A stretch of DNA of 64,000 nucleotides from Ascarosepion bandense (GCA_037127315.1 JBBBDQ010000421.1:777501-841500), one strand, 5' to 3'. Positions 1 through 10,911 are shown, numbered from the stretch's first letter. The notes: generated from the sequence alone by a model not told the origin. A program made the numbers and translations.

Positions 1-1730
1 CAACAGCGTGAAACCCAGGGTCACAAACTCACACCTATCTATATGAATATATATATATATATGTTCTGCATGTGAAATCGTTAGCACCCACCCACCCCTC
101 ATCAGCCGTGAATCAGGGGAGCTAACACAGTTTCGGTGATTAAGGCGTTACTGCCACTCCCAGCGCCACCAGCTGTTCTAGATGCAGGACAGAGTATATT
201 TTTTGTTTAGAAGTGTCCCTCTATTGCGTATATTTTTATTATAATTGCAAGTCAGATTGTTAACGTTTTAAAAGCTTTTGCTTTTGATCGTTAACAAATA
301 CACAACGCGCTCATATCGACCGCCATCAATGACGTTGTATGGAAGCTAAACATGTGTTTCACGTCGGAAGTAGCATTGCTGCGAGCATGTCTTCAATCAA
401 CTTTTTTTTTTGTTGGGGGGATCTTGACCAGATCCAGCTCGATGCTTGTGATATAGGGTCTGAAGAAATTATGAATCACGGTACAGGTTCTGAACAGTGA
501 TGACGACCCTCAAAAGGGAAGAAACAATTGACCGTCCAAGGTATCCACCACAGCAAACCTCAGTAAGTAGCACTTGACATGTTCAAACATTTTCCACACT
601 GTCGGATCACAACGATTCGTAGCTCTTTTTCTATAGCTCTTTCGCCTCCTTCCTGTTATCCTCCTATGGAGCCGTTAATTCTACTAAGAGAACAGAGCGT
701 TTCGAATCGGAAAACGATACAATGTCAAGATGTTTGTAGTGCTCAGTGAAGAGACAAGTTTCCGGATACATGCCATGAAGCGATTGATGTGTAACGGAAA
801 TTTCAGAGGTGTTGTGAGATCAACTGACACATTCCAAACAATAACGTCATGTTGAATGGGGGGTATGCGTGTTTTCTACACAGGACATTCACCTTGCGAA
901 ATTGAATCTTAGGTTCTTTGTTCTTATAGCACTTATGACGCTACGTGTACATCTGCAATGATTGCATGCAGACAGCACATGACATAAAGTGTCTCGATCA
1001 CTTTAAAACAATGCGCATACATCGTTGTCAGTGAACCCCCACAGCTTAGGATGGTCGCATTTGGTAAGAGATCATAGGTCTATCGCAGGAGGAATGATAT
1101 TGTCAATGGCTCCATTGCAATCAGGGTATTCCATGATAGCTTCACTAGATCAATATGACTCTGTGTTGTCCAAGCACATTGTTTGGCCTGAGAAATTTCA
1201 GTAGTTGTTCACTACTTTTCTTCGAAAGTCCTGATTTCTTTAATTCCCATGTCTCGTTATCTTTTTGGACCTTGTTTGGAGAAAAATAGTTCGCTTGTGC
1301 TTCTGAGGCAAGCTCGATTATTTCGGGTCACCCCTATAATTTCTTTGGTTCGAAATCTGGGTGTCTGCTTCTAGGATAGCTTCTACTGCTGACAATTTGT
1401 GACCAGTTTTGATATGTGAGGCCACGTAAAACAAAGCAATTGTTTTATGCAATAGATATGAATAATAAGACGCTTTATCAGCTTGTCATGGCGCCTTCAA
1501 AATCATTAAACATTATTGATCCGATGGGTGCAAACGTGTATAGAAGCAAGTGCACAATATTTTATATAATCCTCAGGAGGTCTACCATCTGATCTTGAAC
1601 TTTTCCACTAATGAGGAGCTAGGCGGTTGCAGGTTTTCAGCATTAGTATAGAGTCTCACAGTGGAGAAGCAGGAGGGAACTTCTAGCCAATTACGCAGCG
1701 ACTTGTTAATACTGTTGCGTCTGTTGAATG

Positions 1731-1731
<1 letters not shown>
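1..1731. other. No recognisable gene
   Basis: Mixed-composition sequence with a short (TA) tract near 48-61 and a short poly-T/poly-G patch near 401-420. I see no long open frame, tRNA fold or clear transposon end. It lies on the 3' side of the weak minus-strand BEL/Pao-like trace at 1894-2215, so part of it could be decayed retroelement, but I could not align any of it. Confidence 0.4.

Positions 1732-1769
<38 letters not shown>
1732..1769. repeat. (AT)n microsatellite
   Basis: Uninterrupted AT dinucleotide run of about 38 bp. Open frames crossing it read as poly-(Tyr-Ile) and are not genes. Confidence 0.95.
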
Positions 1770-1772
<3 letters not shown>

Positions 1773-1893
1773 GCAGCTGTCATAGCAGCTGCCGGGGCAG
1801 CAAACTATGTTGGATAGCACCAAGCCTTCAGTTTGCCCAAGAGATGGTTTCTGTACTATGGATTCTGCACGTCTTTGCCTAGGTGGCAATCAC

Positions 1894-2215
1894 TCAGCAG
1901 AATGTCATGCAGCCGTCGAGGCTATTCACTTGCATCTCTTTGGCTGTCGGATGCATATCACTGCCAGGACAAAAGTGAATCTCCTTGACAGAGCCTCTGA
2001 ATAAGGAATAAGCTCCGACTATTCTTGGGTCTAGCCTTAATTCACACCCAAACCAAGAGAGTATGATATCGATGCAGCAGTTCATCAGTACCGAGATCAG
2101 AATGGGGATGTCTTCCGTAAACGTTCTGGAAGGTGGAAGGACAATTTGTTTATTAGCCATCAGTCCCTTTTCTGTATCTGCTACACCCTGTAATATGGTT
2201 TTCTTGAAAAGAAGT
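1894..2215 (-). pseudogene. Possible BEL/Pao retrotransposon integrase remnant
   Basis: The minus-strand frame is open from about 2215 to 1894. Two patches resemble the start of BEL/Pao integrase regions. One is an MA-x-LP-type motif followed by a PPxRTFT-like stretch. The other, about 60 residues later, is FRGSVKEI followed by a G-x-D and KEMQV, like the family's RGPVK-I-SDxGTNFVGA-KE segment. The usual SDxGTNF core is badly altered, and the intervening 30 residues do not match. No LTR, RT or protease is visible nearby. This is inference from short motifs; it may instead be a chance open frame. If real, it is a dead fragment. Confidence 0.3.
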
Positions 2216-2527
2216 GGTGAAATTATTATCTACCCCATGGTCATGCCGACCTCGAAATGGTGTAGTTACCAACAGATAACTGCATAACGGCTGCTCGTAA
2301 ATATTTCATTATTAATCCCCCAACCTTACTAAGGAAATTAAAAAATTCGAGGGACATTCAAATTGGCTCAAGAGGAAATGATCCATGCGCATTCGCTAGA
2401 TCAATTACATGGAGTTTTGTTTCAATTTGTTTGGCTTATGTGATTGAGTTCCAAATCATGTGTGAATGCACCAGACAGCTGAGAAAGACAGGTATTACAG
2501 CCCTCTGGTCAGCTGCATTTATATAAT

Positions 2528-3046
2528 AACTATCAGCATAGCCCGGCGTTTCTCGGGTGTAATGAAAGCTTTAAAACTAATCCATGGTCCTGGAGCTCAA
2601 ACTCTTTGGATGTTGGCACGAAAGACTAAATAGCAATAGTTGTTTCCAGTTAAAGCGAAACCGTAGACTGAAAGAAAAATGAATGGATGTAAGTCAAATT
2701 TTGATTTCCTGGTATCGAAATCAAATTTTGTGCACTATTGTAAGAACTGCAACCATGAAACTTCTGAATATCGTTTCTTATGTCTTTGTCTATGAGTGTA
2801 TCAAATTTGATTAAAATCGGACCACTCCTTCTATAACCGGATTTTTTCGATTATCGATTTTCAATATTTATCAGGGGTACCTCGACACAAAACCTAGCTA
2901 AGAACACTCGCAGACGCTTATAGTACAGCTGTGTAAATTTTGAAGAAAAACTTGGTTCAGCTGTCTCGGAGTCTATAGGTAACGGATACATACACACAGA
3001 GACACGCACACACAGACAAAGTTCCATTTATAAATAAGTTTAGATT
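2528..3046 (+). repeat. Dispersed repeat R1, copy 1
   Basis: About 520 bp closely matching 18695-19435. It begins near the motif TAGCCCGGCGTT and ends with a (CA)-rich stretch followed by GTTCCATTTATAAATAAG. Copy 2 has roughly 190 bp of extra sequence in the middle. The 'CCCGGCGTTGCTCGGGT' start and the 'TTCAGCCGTTTCGG ... TATAGGTAAC' end are of a kind seen in invertebrate dispersed repeats, but I cannot assign a class. It has no open frame. Confidence 0.8.
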
Positions 3047-3049
3047 ACC

Positions 3050-4562
3050 TAGCTGGAAGTCCGTCTGTTATTTTCCCCTCTACATTCAAGAGCGAGATGG
3101 GGCAGAAATTTGCAATATCTTTTGCATTCTTTACATTAGGTATCTAAATGTCATTTGCCAGCACTATTCACCAAACTCCAACACTACTAGAGGTTTTCTT
3201 TTCAAGGGCAGCAGCCAGGTTTATTTTGTCAACCTTGGAAGATTTCCTATTAAGACTGGAGCAAATGATTGTGTCAATTGCATAGATGCCAATTGGGAAA
3301 TGGTTACATCAGGAAGATCATTGATGAAGATCAGGAACAGCGTAGGACTTACGATAAGGCCTTGAGAGATGCCCGCGTTTGTGTGAAAAGATCTGGAATA
3401 TTTCCCCTTCAAAAGGACATTCGTTTCACGATTTGATAGGAATATTGGATTAAGTCAAACAGTCGTCCAGAAATAGGGTAGCCCTGGAGCTTGCACAAAA
3501 GTCCATCATGCCAAACCCTGTCAAGCGCTTTCGAGATATCTAGAGCAACAGATCCAGCTTCCCCATACTATCAAGAGCCTGGTGTACATATTCAGTGATA
3601 GCCGTTAACACATTAGCAGTAGATCTGGCAAAGCGGTAGCTTTATTGTTTGTCAGAGAGTAGATCGTGAAAGGTGAGATAAGCATCAACATGCGGGAAAT
3701 CAGGAAGTAGAAAAACAATAGTTTGTAGAGAACTGGAGCCAGTTCAGGGGAATATTGCTTTATGATGATGACTCGAATACTATCGCCTCCGCTTGCCTTA
3801 TGGGAGTTGTGCTTAGAAATGTTGTCCGAGGCCAGAGACGGAGTTTTGCATATATCACTCGGTTAGGCCTCTGTTCTAGGTGGAAAAATGGGTGTTAGTA
3901 CTCCATACGAGCAAAATGTTGAGTTAAATGAGAATTTACGAGCAAAGCATTCAATCTTGTCTACTGTAGATGTGAGGACTTTAAATTGATTGGAGAGTTT
4001 GGGAGTATACTATTGTTCACCACAGTCTTGCAGAGCCGCCAATAATCTCTAGAGCCAAAAATTGTGAGATGCTATACGTTGTTTCATTTAATCAGCAAGG
4101 AACAACTGTACATAATTTAAAACACATTTGCATTTATTAGGAACAATCACAAAAGATGTCTACTGTAATCAGATGCGTCACTCCTGTATAGCCAGAGTTC
4201 CAATCCGCACATTGATAACAGAAAGATATTCTGTTAGTAAGAAGTTCCCGAATAGAGGGTGGTCAAAAAGAGAGGATCACAGACACGAGCGCATGATCAG
4301 ATTGCCAAGAGTGCAGAACTGCATAGCATAACATGAGTCAGGTATCGAAGTAAGGAAGAGATATAGAAGAAAAACTTGTCTTTACCAGAAAGGGGAAACG
4401 CGTGGGAAAACCCACCACTTTTGTGGGAGATTGAGTGATTGTGAAGTTCAAGGTTTGGAAGCCAGCAAGTGTTAAAGCCACTTGGCACGATGGGTATTAA
4501 AGTCACCGAACACAAACAGATGTAGTGAAATGGGCTTGTCTATATTGTTAGAAATACTATCA
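3050..4562 (-). pseudogene. LINE-A: decayed CR1/Jockey-type retrotransposon (endonuclease end plus RT)
   Basis: Read on the minus strand from 4562 downward, broken frames spell a non-LTR polyprotein. FGDFNTHRAKW (about 4470-4520) is the GDFN block of the apurinic endonuclease. Next come MKQRIASHNFW and a VLTSTVDKIECFARKFS linker, then SPELAPVL (about 3720-3750). The RT blocks follow: RFARSTANVLTAITE, LDISKALDRVWHDGLL (about 3500-3560), and NAGISQG..SPTLFLIFINDLPD (about 3320-3390). The catalytic YADD box reads YAID, so the RT lacks one metal-binding aspartate. Several stops and frameshifts, and a deletion between the SPELAP block and the RSTAN block, make it a pseudogene. The 3' third (C-terminal region and tail) is absent; related 3' ends occur at 25980, 30843, 35911 and 36646. 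Its 3' edge abuts R1. Confidence 0.85.
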
Positions 4563-5100
4563 ATTCATAATATTAATATATATTATATATACTATTATAT
4601 TCATATTAAATAATATATATAATGTATATAATTTACATATGTTATATATTGCATATGTTTTCTATAATTTATATAATATATATATGAAATATATAATAAT
4701 AATATACAAAATAATTTATATACTAATATATATATTATATAATATGCATTGTATACATATTATATAATATATATATTTATGTTATATTATAAGTATATAT
4801 GATGCATTATATATTATATACGATATATATTTCTTTATTTCTTAGATGTTATATATAATATGTATAATATATATATATATATATATATATATTGTATAAT
4901 TTGTATATAATATATGTATATTATAAAATATATGTGTATTATATATTGCATATACATTATATATATGTATATATATATATATATTTCATATTTTTATAAA
5001 ATATATATTATTTATATAATGCATATGATATATATAGAATTTTTTATTTGATATATATATTTCTATATATATATTTTTTATTTGATATATATATTTCTTC
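4563..5100. repeat. AT-rich low-complexity block
   Basis: About 540 bp made almost entirely of irregular TATA/ATAT words with few G or C. It includes clean AT runs near 4868-4892 and 4968-4983. It is decayed (TA)n microsatellite, with no gene. Confidence 0.9.
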
Positions 5101-5113
5101 ATTTAATTGTGTG

Positions 5114-5116
<3 letters not shown>

Positions 5117-5164
<48 letters not shown>
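5117..5164. repeat. (AT)n microsatellite
   Basis: Pure AT run immediately next to the 3' end of the minus-strand SINE-B copy. Confidence 0.95.
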
Positions 5165-5168
<4 letters not shown>

Positions 5169-5303
5169 ATCCGCAGACAGATCTGTTTCGCTGTATCACA
5201 GCTCATCAGTACGGTTAAACTCCGATTTCTTTTAATCCAGGGTTGAAACCCGACCGAATTGGCGTCAGTCGGCGATTCTAACTCTGGGCTATAGGCGTTC
5301 GGT
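5165..5303 (-). mobile_element. SINE-B, copy 1 (tRNA-like SINE)
   Basis: Reverse-complement counterpart of 7462-7596. On the minus strand it starts near CGCCTATAGCCC, has a box-B-like segment (GGTTTCAACCC), and ends CAGATCTGTCTGCGG before a (TA)n tract. Both copies end in (TA)n, which suggests that TA repeats form or attract the tail. tRNA-derived SINEs are known in octopuses; whether this is one of the described families needs a library search. Confidence 0.65.
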
Positions 5304-5395
5304 AAAAGAAGGCAGCGTATATTGTCATTATACCTGCCCAATAGCCAGAGTGCTCTAATCCATTACTGAATGAGCGATGCGTATATATATATATT

Positions 5396-5455
5396 AGTCA
5401 TTCACATTCAAGCCTGTTTCGCTGTATCACTGCTCATCAGTGTGGCTAGACAGAA
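5396..5455 (-). mobile_element. SINE-B, 3' fragment
   Basis: About 60 bp matching the 3' end of SINE-B (GTTTCGCTGTATCAC and CTCATCAGT words). It is adjacent to a short (TA) run at 5382-5393 and is 5'-truncated. Confidence 0.5.
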
Positions 5456-5534
5456 CCACTTGCTTAATATACAGTACTGTTTAAAAGTATTAGGACTATT
5501 TTATCTTTTATGAGGCATCAAAATAAAGTTTAAA

Positions 5535-5600
5535 ATTACCCCCGTCCTAATACATTTACACACTACCGGTAGTGTGCAAAAGTATTAGGACAGGGGTGAT
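5535..5600. repeat. Near-perfect 66-bp palindrome made from Tc1 TIRs
   Basis: Two 33-bp arms meet at ACCGGT (5565-5570) and differ at only four positions. Each arm carries GTCCTAATAC / GTATTAGGAC, the same words as the outer TIR of the surrounding element. It looks like two transposon ends joined head to head. Confidence 0.9.
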
Positions 5601-5794
5601 TTTCCTAAAAACCTCACTGAAATTCAAATAGAAGGTGAATAGCCAAGTAAATTGCTAATAAATATTGATTATTTAAAAATAGGTGTAAAAGAAATGTATT
5701 AAAATGTTATATTTTATTTTTTCTTATTTTCTATTAAACAAGTTATTTTGAAACTACTCATTATTCTATTATCCTTGGATATGACTAACTTTTT

Positions 5795-5972
5795 CTTATT
5801 ACACCCTCTCGAATTGATAAATCTAATGTTATTTCGCAAGACTCACTTTGGGAACAAATACAAGCTGCTTGGCAGGAGATACTATTAGATACATTAAAGA
5901 AGCTTGTGATGTCAATGTTTGACAGAATGAAAACTGTGATAAAAGCAAAAGGCTATTATACTAAATATTATA
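5795..5972 (+). pseudogene. Tc1 transposase C-terminal remnant
   Basis: One plus-strand frame reads SLWEQIQAAWQEI, then LKKLVMSMFDRM, then VIKAKGYYTKY. This is the well-known C-terminal end of Tc1-family DDE transposases (W..L..AW..I....L..L..SM..R...VI.AKGG.T.Y). The DNA-binding domain and all three catalytic acidic residues are missing, and there is no start codon. It was probably left by internal deletion of a full element and cannot be active. Confidence 0.8.
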
Positions 5973-6101
5973 TTTGTTTCTTGTTAAAGCATATGTTGAG
6001 TAAATCAAATAAAATTACTTTAATTAACTGTTTATTTTCTGCCAATATGCCTCATAAAAGATAAAATTGTTCTTGTCCTAATACTTTTGCGCAATACTGA
6101 A

Positions 6102-6557
6102 TATATATTTATATGTTATTTCCAGCTTTCTTTTGTGGCGCTCTGACTGTACTTGGTATCTGGAAAAACTGGAACTGCTTTGATAGAATGTAAGAAATAT
6201 GAACTATGTAGATCGCTAAAATAAACATTGTCCCACCATTATCACTATTAAGCAGTTGAAGCATCACTTGGAAGTAACTAGCAACTCACCATCTTGCCGT
6301 TTGTAAGTTTTTCATTAAATTTCTTTTTTGTTTTTGTTGTTTCTGTTGTTCTCGTTTCTCCTTCTTTGTTTGTTGTACATTTTTTTCAATTGTTATTAAT
6401 TATTTCATTTCGCACTACAGCGACTCCCCAACATGTTTAGTGGAAAACAAAACTGAATCAAAATTCAATTCTTCCGCATTTTATGTGCTTTTTTAACACA
6501 CACACACACGCACACACAGAAATATATATAAACATAATATATATATAGAGAGAGACA

Positions 6558-6558
<1 letters not shown>
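6102..6558. other. No gene seen
   Basis: Unique-looking AT-rich sequence ending in short (CA)n and (TA)n runs near 6499-6545. No open frame or fold of note. Confidence 0.5.

Positions 6559-6601
<43 letters not shown>
6559..6601. repeat. (AT)n microsatellite
   Basis: Pure AT run directly bordering the inverted repeat at 6602-6683. Confidence 0.95.
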
Positions 6602-6606
<5 letters not shown>

Positions 6607-6683
6607 GAAAATCTGAGCAAGTTAGGCAAAACCGTTAGGTGAAACCGTGGTAGGTTGTGGGCTCTTGCTAAGATTTTCTGTCT
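6602..6683. repeat. Hairpin: 20-bp inverted repeat
   Basis: Arm 6602-6621 (AGACAGAAAATCTGAGCAAG) pairs with 6664-6683 with one mismatch, leaving a 42-nt loop. It begins exactly at the end of a (TA)n run. Confidence 0.85.
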
Positions 6684-6925
6684 TTGTTTGCTCTACTTTC
6701 GTATTGAGCGCTTTTGTGTTAGGGTTTTCGTCTTGGGTTTTTTTTCTTTCTTACGAGTGCTTGACTTTTTGTTCATCTACTTCGTTTGTTTCTTTTTTTA
6801 CTTCCCCTTCTTTTCCCTCCGAGTTCGTTCTCGGTGGGTTGAACAAGACGATTTAAATTATAGCTTAATTAATACTAGTTTCGGCAGAGTTAGTTCGGTT
6901 ACTATTGGTATTGTTGTAGCTATAG

Positions 6926-6928
<3 letters not shown>

Positions 6929-6976
<48 letters not shown>
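6929..6976. repeat. (TA)n microsatellite
   Basis: Pure run forming the left border of the foldback element at 6977-7406. Confidence 0.95.
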
Positions 6977-6979
<3 letters not shown>

Positions 6980-7404
6980 GGTTTCATTGAAAATGAGAGA
7001 CAAGATATTATCAAGTTTTTATATAACTTTTCATGTGTTCTTATGATATTTTCTTTTTAGAACTCAAATTATATAAGATTTATCCATCCAATTGTTTTTT
7101 GAAGTGCTTTTATACAATAAATTATTATTAATAAAAATCCTACACATAATAATATCAATTATGAAGACGGTTGCAATTTGTTCGGAATATAACACACACA
7201 TGACTCTACATTCTTAAACTCTATACATTTTCAGTTACATGTAAAATAAAATTCACCTTTGATTATAGCCGAAAGCGCTCGGTAAAACAAGACACTTGGA
7301 CAATTCCTTTATCATTTGAGTTCTGAAAAGAAAACGTTATAAGAACACATGAAAAATTGTATTAAAAAATATTATCTTTTCTGTCATTTTTAATGAAGCA
7401 TGCA

Positions 7405-7406
<2 letters not shown>
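6977..7406. mobile_element. Foldback MITE-like element between two (TA)n tracts
   Basis: The first ~95 bp and the last ~95 bp are imperfect inverted repeats. Shared words include TTTCATGTGTTCTTAT, TTCTTTT.AGAACTCAAAT and TTCATT.AAAATGA.AGA. The core is about 240 bp and non-coding. Both outer ends run straight into long (TA)n tracts, as expected of a short non-autonomous DNA transposon with TA-type targets. A related element lies at 23290-23960. Confidence 0.75.

Positions 7407-7463
<57 letters not shown>
7407..7463. repeat. (AT)n microsatellite
   Basis: Right border of the foldback element and 5' flank of SINE-B copy 2. Confidence 0.95.
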
Positions 7464-7464
<1 letters not shown>

Positions 7465-7591
7465 GAGCGCCCATAGCTCAGAAGTATAATCGCCGACTGA
7501 CGCCAATTCGGTCGGATTTCAATCCTGGGTAAAAGCAATCGGATGTCTAACCGTACTGATGAGCTGTGATACAGCAGAACAGATCTGACTG

Positions 7592-7596
<5 letters not shown>
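7462..7596 (+). mobile_element. SINE-B, copy 2
   Basis: tRNA-like promoter elements are visible. A box-A-like CATAGCTCAGAAG lies at about 7471-7483 and a box-B-like GGATTTCAATCC about 35 bp later. The rest (GTACTGATGAGCTGTGATAC, then TCTGACTGCGGA) matches copy 1 and is followed by (TA)n. Confidence 0.65.

Positions 7597-7631
<35 letters not shown>
7597..7631. repeat. (TA)n microsatellite
   Basis: Forms the 3' tail of SINE-B copy 2. Confidence 0.95.
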
Positions 7632-7637
<6 letters not shown>

Positions 7638-7944
7638 AAAACAGTTATCACTTCTGCGTTGTATAACAATGAATTGTTATCTCTCATAAGCCCTGTTCTG
7701 ACATCTATTTACTCAATTTCATTATGTTGTGATTATGCGTTATATCCATTTGATTGTTTTGCCTTCATTCTACCCCGTGAGTATCAAATTTTGCAGGTCA
7801 TTTCTTTTCATTATAAGCCCTAAAAATTTTAACAGTCTTAATGTATGCATTACTCTTCAACAATGAATTGAGTTCTTTCGGTGACTGGCGTGTGTACACA
7901 CCGCTTATATATAACACGCTAAAATTTCCCTTCTCTAATTCCAT

Positions 7945-8045
7945 GTGCTTAGGGGTTAGCGACTTCGACTGACACTAAATTTGCCGAGTTTCGATTCCAG
8001 CCAGAAGCAAATGGATGTCTAGCCACACTGATGGATGTTGAACTA
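7945..8045 (+). mobile_element. SINE-B relative, partial
   Basis: Shares the order of SINE-B words (GACTGACAC, then a box-B-like GTTTCGATTCCAG, then GGATGTCTAGCCACACTGATG). It is diverged and has no (TA)n tail. Confidence 0.45.
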
Positions 8046-8179
8046 ACTTCCTGCTCCATACTTGCCAGCCAACTTTAATCTAATTAACTTGAAATGCAAT
8101 GTCAATCGCTATCTGCTGTCCTTCTGGTTACACTTTCTTTTCTTTCTGCTAACTTTGAGAGCCAACGAACCTACCAAGA

Positions 8180-8235
8180 TTTCACCAAATTGGATCTTCA
8201 GGGATAGTTGGCTCTGAAGATCCAATTTGGTGAAA
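8180..8235. repeat. Perfect 22-bp hairpin beside the Tc1 element
   Basis: Arm 8180-8201 and arm 8214-8235 are exact reverse complements, with a 12-nt loop (GGATAGTTGGCT). The hairpin ends 11 bp before the Tc1 left end. It is not part of the Tc1 TIR. Confidence 0.95.
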
Positions 8236-8246
8236 CCGTGTGTTTG

Positions 8247-9698
8247 TACACTACCGGCCATAGTTATGAGACCGCCCCAGTTTTCTTTTTTTTAAATTAT
8301 GTATTATATACTATTTTTAGTACTTATTGCCAAGTGGCTATTTTTCTAAGTGAAAATAGAAAGGTTCTTTTGTTATTATTACTTTGCAAAATTTTACAAG
8401 GCAAGGAAGCAAAGATGAACTCGTCCAAATCACCCTAAATCTTCTTCATTCTTCTGTATGCCGTCAAACTAGGAGCTGCTCTTGCTAGGTGGTTCCACAC
8501 TGTAGTTTTAAGATTTTTTTTTTGTTTTCTTTTTTTGTATTTCAATTTTGCCATGCCCCAAGAATTATCTGTAGAGATAAAAGCTCAAATTCAAATCTTG
8601 AATGAAAAAGGTTATTTCCAAAGAAGGATAGCTAAGAGACTGAATGTGTCCAGGTGTGCAGTTTAGTATGTACTGCGTAAGAGAGACAAAACTGGAAGCC
8701 AATCGAAAAAAAAACAGGGAGAAATCGGAAAACATCAGTAAGAGACGACCGCAGAATAGTATTGAATAGTGTAAGAGGAAAACTACCCCTCAAATACAAA
8801 CAGAAGTGAATACCGACAGGGTTGATCCAGTTTCTGTATATACAGTAAAGCGAAGGCTTCGAGAGATGGGTCTCTTTGGATGAGTGGCAGCCAGGAAGCC
8901 TAGGATGGAGAAGAGAGCACAAAAACTGGACAGCAGAACAGGGATCAAAAGTGTTGTGGACTGATGAGTCTAAATTCCAACTGTTTGGAAGTAAAAAGAG
9001 TGTTTACGTGCGGAGGAGGGTTGGGGACCGAGTGAAAGATGAGTGTGTACAGTCATCGATGAAACATCATGTTGGATCCTGCATAGTTTGGATTGTTTTG
9101 AGGGCAAGAGTTCTGGTAACTTGGTTGAAATAAAGGGGGCTATGAAGAAAGAACAGTACCATTCAATTTTACAGAGATAATTCCATCCTGATTGCGTATT
9201 GTAGGCCAAAATTTCATCCAAAACATACTTCTAAATTGTGCCAAAATTAATTAAAATTAAAAGAAACAGCTGGAGTGTTAAAAGTTATGTGTTTGTCACC
9301 TCAGTCACCAGACCTCTCACCAATTGAACTTGCATGGGATGAGTTGGACAGGAGAAGTAAGAAGAAACAGCCTAGTAATGTTCGGAATTTAGTTAGGTGT
9401 CTAAAGGATACCTGGAGTGAGTTGTTGGAGGATTATTTTAAAAAACTCGTGGAAAGATTGCACAGAGTGTGTACAGCCGTTGTGAATGTAAAAGGAGGTT
9501 ATTTTGATGAAACTGCAATCGACGTCATTTTTAAATATTTATAAAGTCATTTGATGCACATGCTATTGGGCAGTATTAAAAACAGAACCATTCTATTTTC
9601 TTTTACAATTATTTGCTTGGCAATAAATACTAAAAATAGTATGAAATACATCATTTTTTTAACACTGGGATGGCCTAAAAATTATGGCCTGTAGTGTA
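8247..9698 (+). mobile_element. Full-length but dead Tc1-like transposon
   Basis: About 1.45 kb. The termini are inverted repeats: left CACTACCGGCCATAGTTATG and right CACTACAGGCCATAATTTTT (read on the minus strand). The match continues through a GCC..CCCAGT block. TA dinucleotides flank both ends (8247-8248 and 9697-9698), as expected for Tc1/mariner target duplication. The interior carries one broken transposase frame (8553-9544). Its length, TIRs and flanking TA fit a complete insertion. Confidence 0.9.
8553..9544 (+). pseudogene. Tc1-family transposase pseudogene
   Basis: The start MPQELSVEIKAQIQ and the IAKRLNVSRCAV helix-turn-helix are in frame from ATG 8553. A TAG then interrupts after about 38 codons, and the frame shifts around 8710. 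The catalytic core is recognisable: WTDESKFQLFG (about 8960-8995) holds the first Asp. The segment before PKHTSKLCQN (about 9208-9240) should contain QQDN but reads RPKF, so the second Asp is lost. SPQSPDLSPIELAWDELDRR (about 9297-9350) holds the third acidic region, and VNVKGGYFD is the C-terminus. Stops, frameshifts and the missing Asp show it cannot cut or join DNA. It is single-copy in this window; the deleted element at 5470 belongs to a different Tc1 subfamily. Confidence 0.9.
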
Positions 9699-9704
9699 TA
9701 TTTA

Positions 9705-9860
9705 ATATATATATTTAATTCATTTGTTTGAACATTATTTTTTAATCGATACTTGTATTTGAGTAGATATTCTGTTTTTAATCAATAAGTATACTTATAT
9801 CTTTATTTCTACCTGCCTGATTATTTACGATAAATTCTGTTACGAAAATGTGCGTCCTAC
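9705..9860 (-). mobile_element. SINE-C, inverted copy left of the GATA array
   Basis: On the minus strand it reads TAGGACGCACATTTTCGTAAC, then the shared body (AACAGAATATCTACTCAAAT, AGTATCGATTAAAAA, AATGTTCAAACAAAT). It matches the tails at 11788 and 12176. Compared with the full copy at 12084, the middle of its tRNA-like head is deleted: GGACGCAC joins straight to ATTTTCG. Confidence 0.8.
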
Positions 9861-10009
9861 TACAATAACTATAATAAATCGCTAGATATGTACATAGACA
9901 GATATAAACATTCTATGATCTATACCTAAATATGAGCATACTATGATACATAGATCTATAAGTAGATAGATATGAACATACTAAATTGTTCGATAGATTC
10001 GTATGAACA

Positions 10010-10047
10010 TCTTACAATAGATAGATTGATAGATATATTCATATTAC

Positions 10048-10098
<51 letters not shown>

Positions 10099-10135
10099 TC
10101 ATATTACGATTGATAGATAGATATGTTCATATTAC

Positions 10136-10183
<48 letters not shown>

Positions 10184-10201
10184 TGTTCATATTAGATAGA
10201 T

Positions 10202-10266
<65 letters not shown>

Positions 10267-10406
10267 CTGTTCATATTACGATAGATAGATATGTTCATAT
10301 TACGATAGATAGATAAATATGTTCATATTACGATAGATAGATAGGTAGGTAGATAGATAGATACATATGTTCATATTACGATAGATAGATAGATAAATAG
10401 ATAGAT

Positions 10407-10444
<38 letters not shown>

Positions 10445-10453
10445 TCATATTAC

Positions 10454-10489
<36 letters not shown>

Positions 10490-10498
10490 TGTTCATAT

Positions 10499-10565
<67 letters not shown>

Positions 10566-10580
10566 ATATGTTCATATTAC

Positions 10581-10615
<35 letters not shown>

Positions 10616-10656
10616 TCATATTACGATAGATAGATAGATAGATATGTTCATATTAC

Positions 10657-10711
<55 letters not shown>

Positions 10712-10748
10712 TCATATTACGATTGATAGATAGATATGTTCATATTAC

Positions 10749-10799
<51 letters not shown>

Positions 10800-10864
10800 C
10801 TGTTCATATTACGATAGATAGATATGTTCATATTACGATAGATAGATAAATATGTTCATATTAC

Positions 10865-10911
<47 letters not shown>

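Larger units (their letters stand above)
5470..6101 (+). mobile_element. Internally deleted Tc1-like element
   Basis: The ends are inverted repeats. The left end, CAGTACTGTTTAAAAGTATT, mirrors a right end that reads GCGCAAAAGTATTAGGAC on the opposite strand. The similarity continues through ATCTTTTATGAGGCAT for about 50 bp per side. The left end sits on a TA dinucleotide, the Tc1/mariner target. At about 630 bp it is far below the usual 1.3-1.7 kb and keeps only the C-terminal part of the transposase (5795-5972). An extra head-to-head copy of the TIR lies at 5535-5600, so it has been rearranged. It is non-autonomous. Confidence 0.8.
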
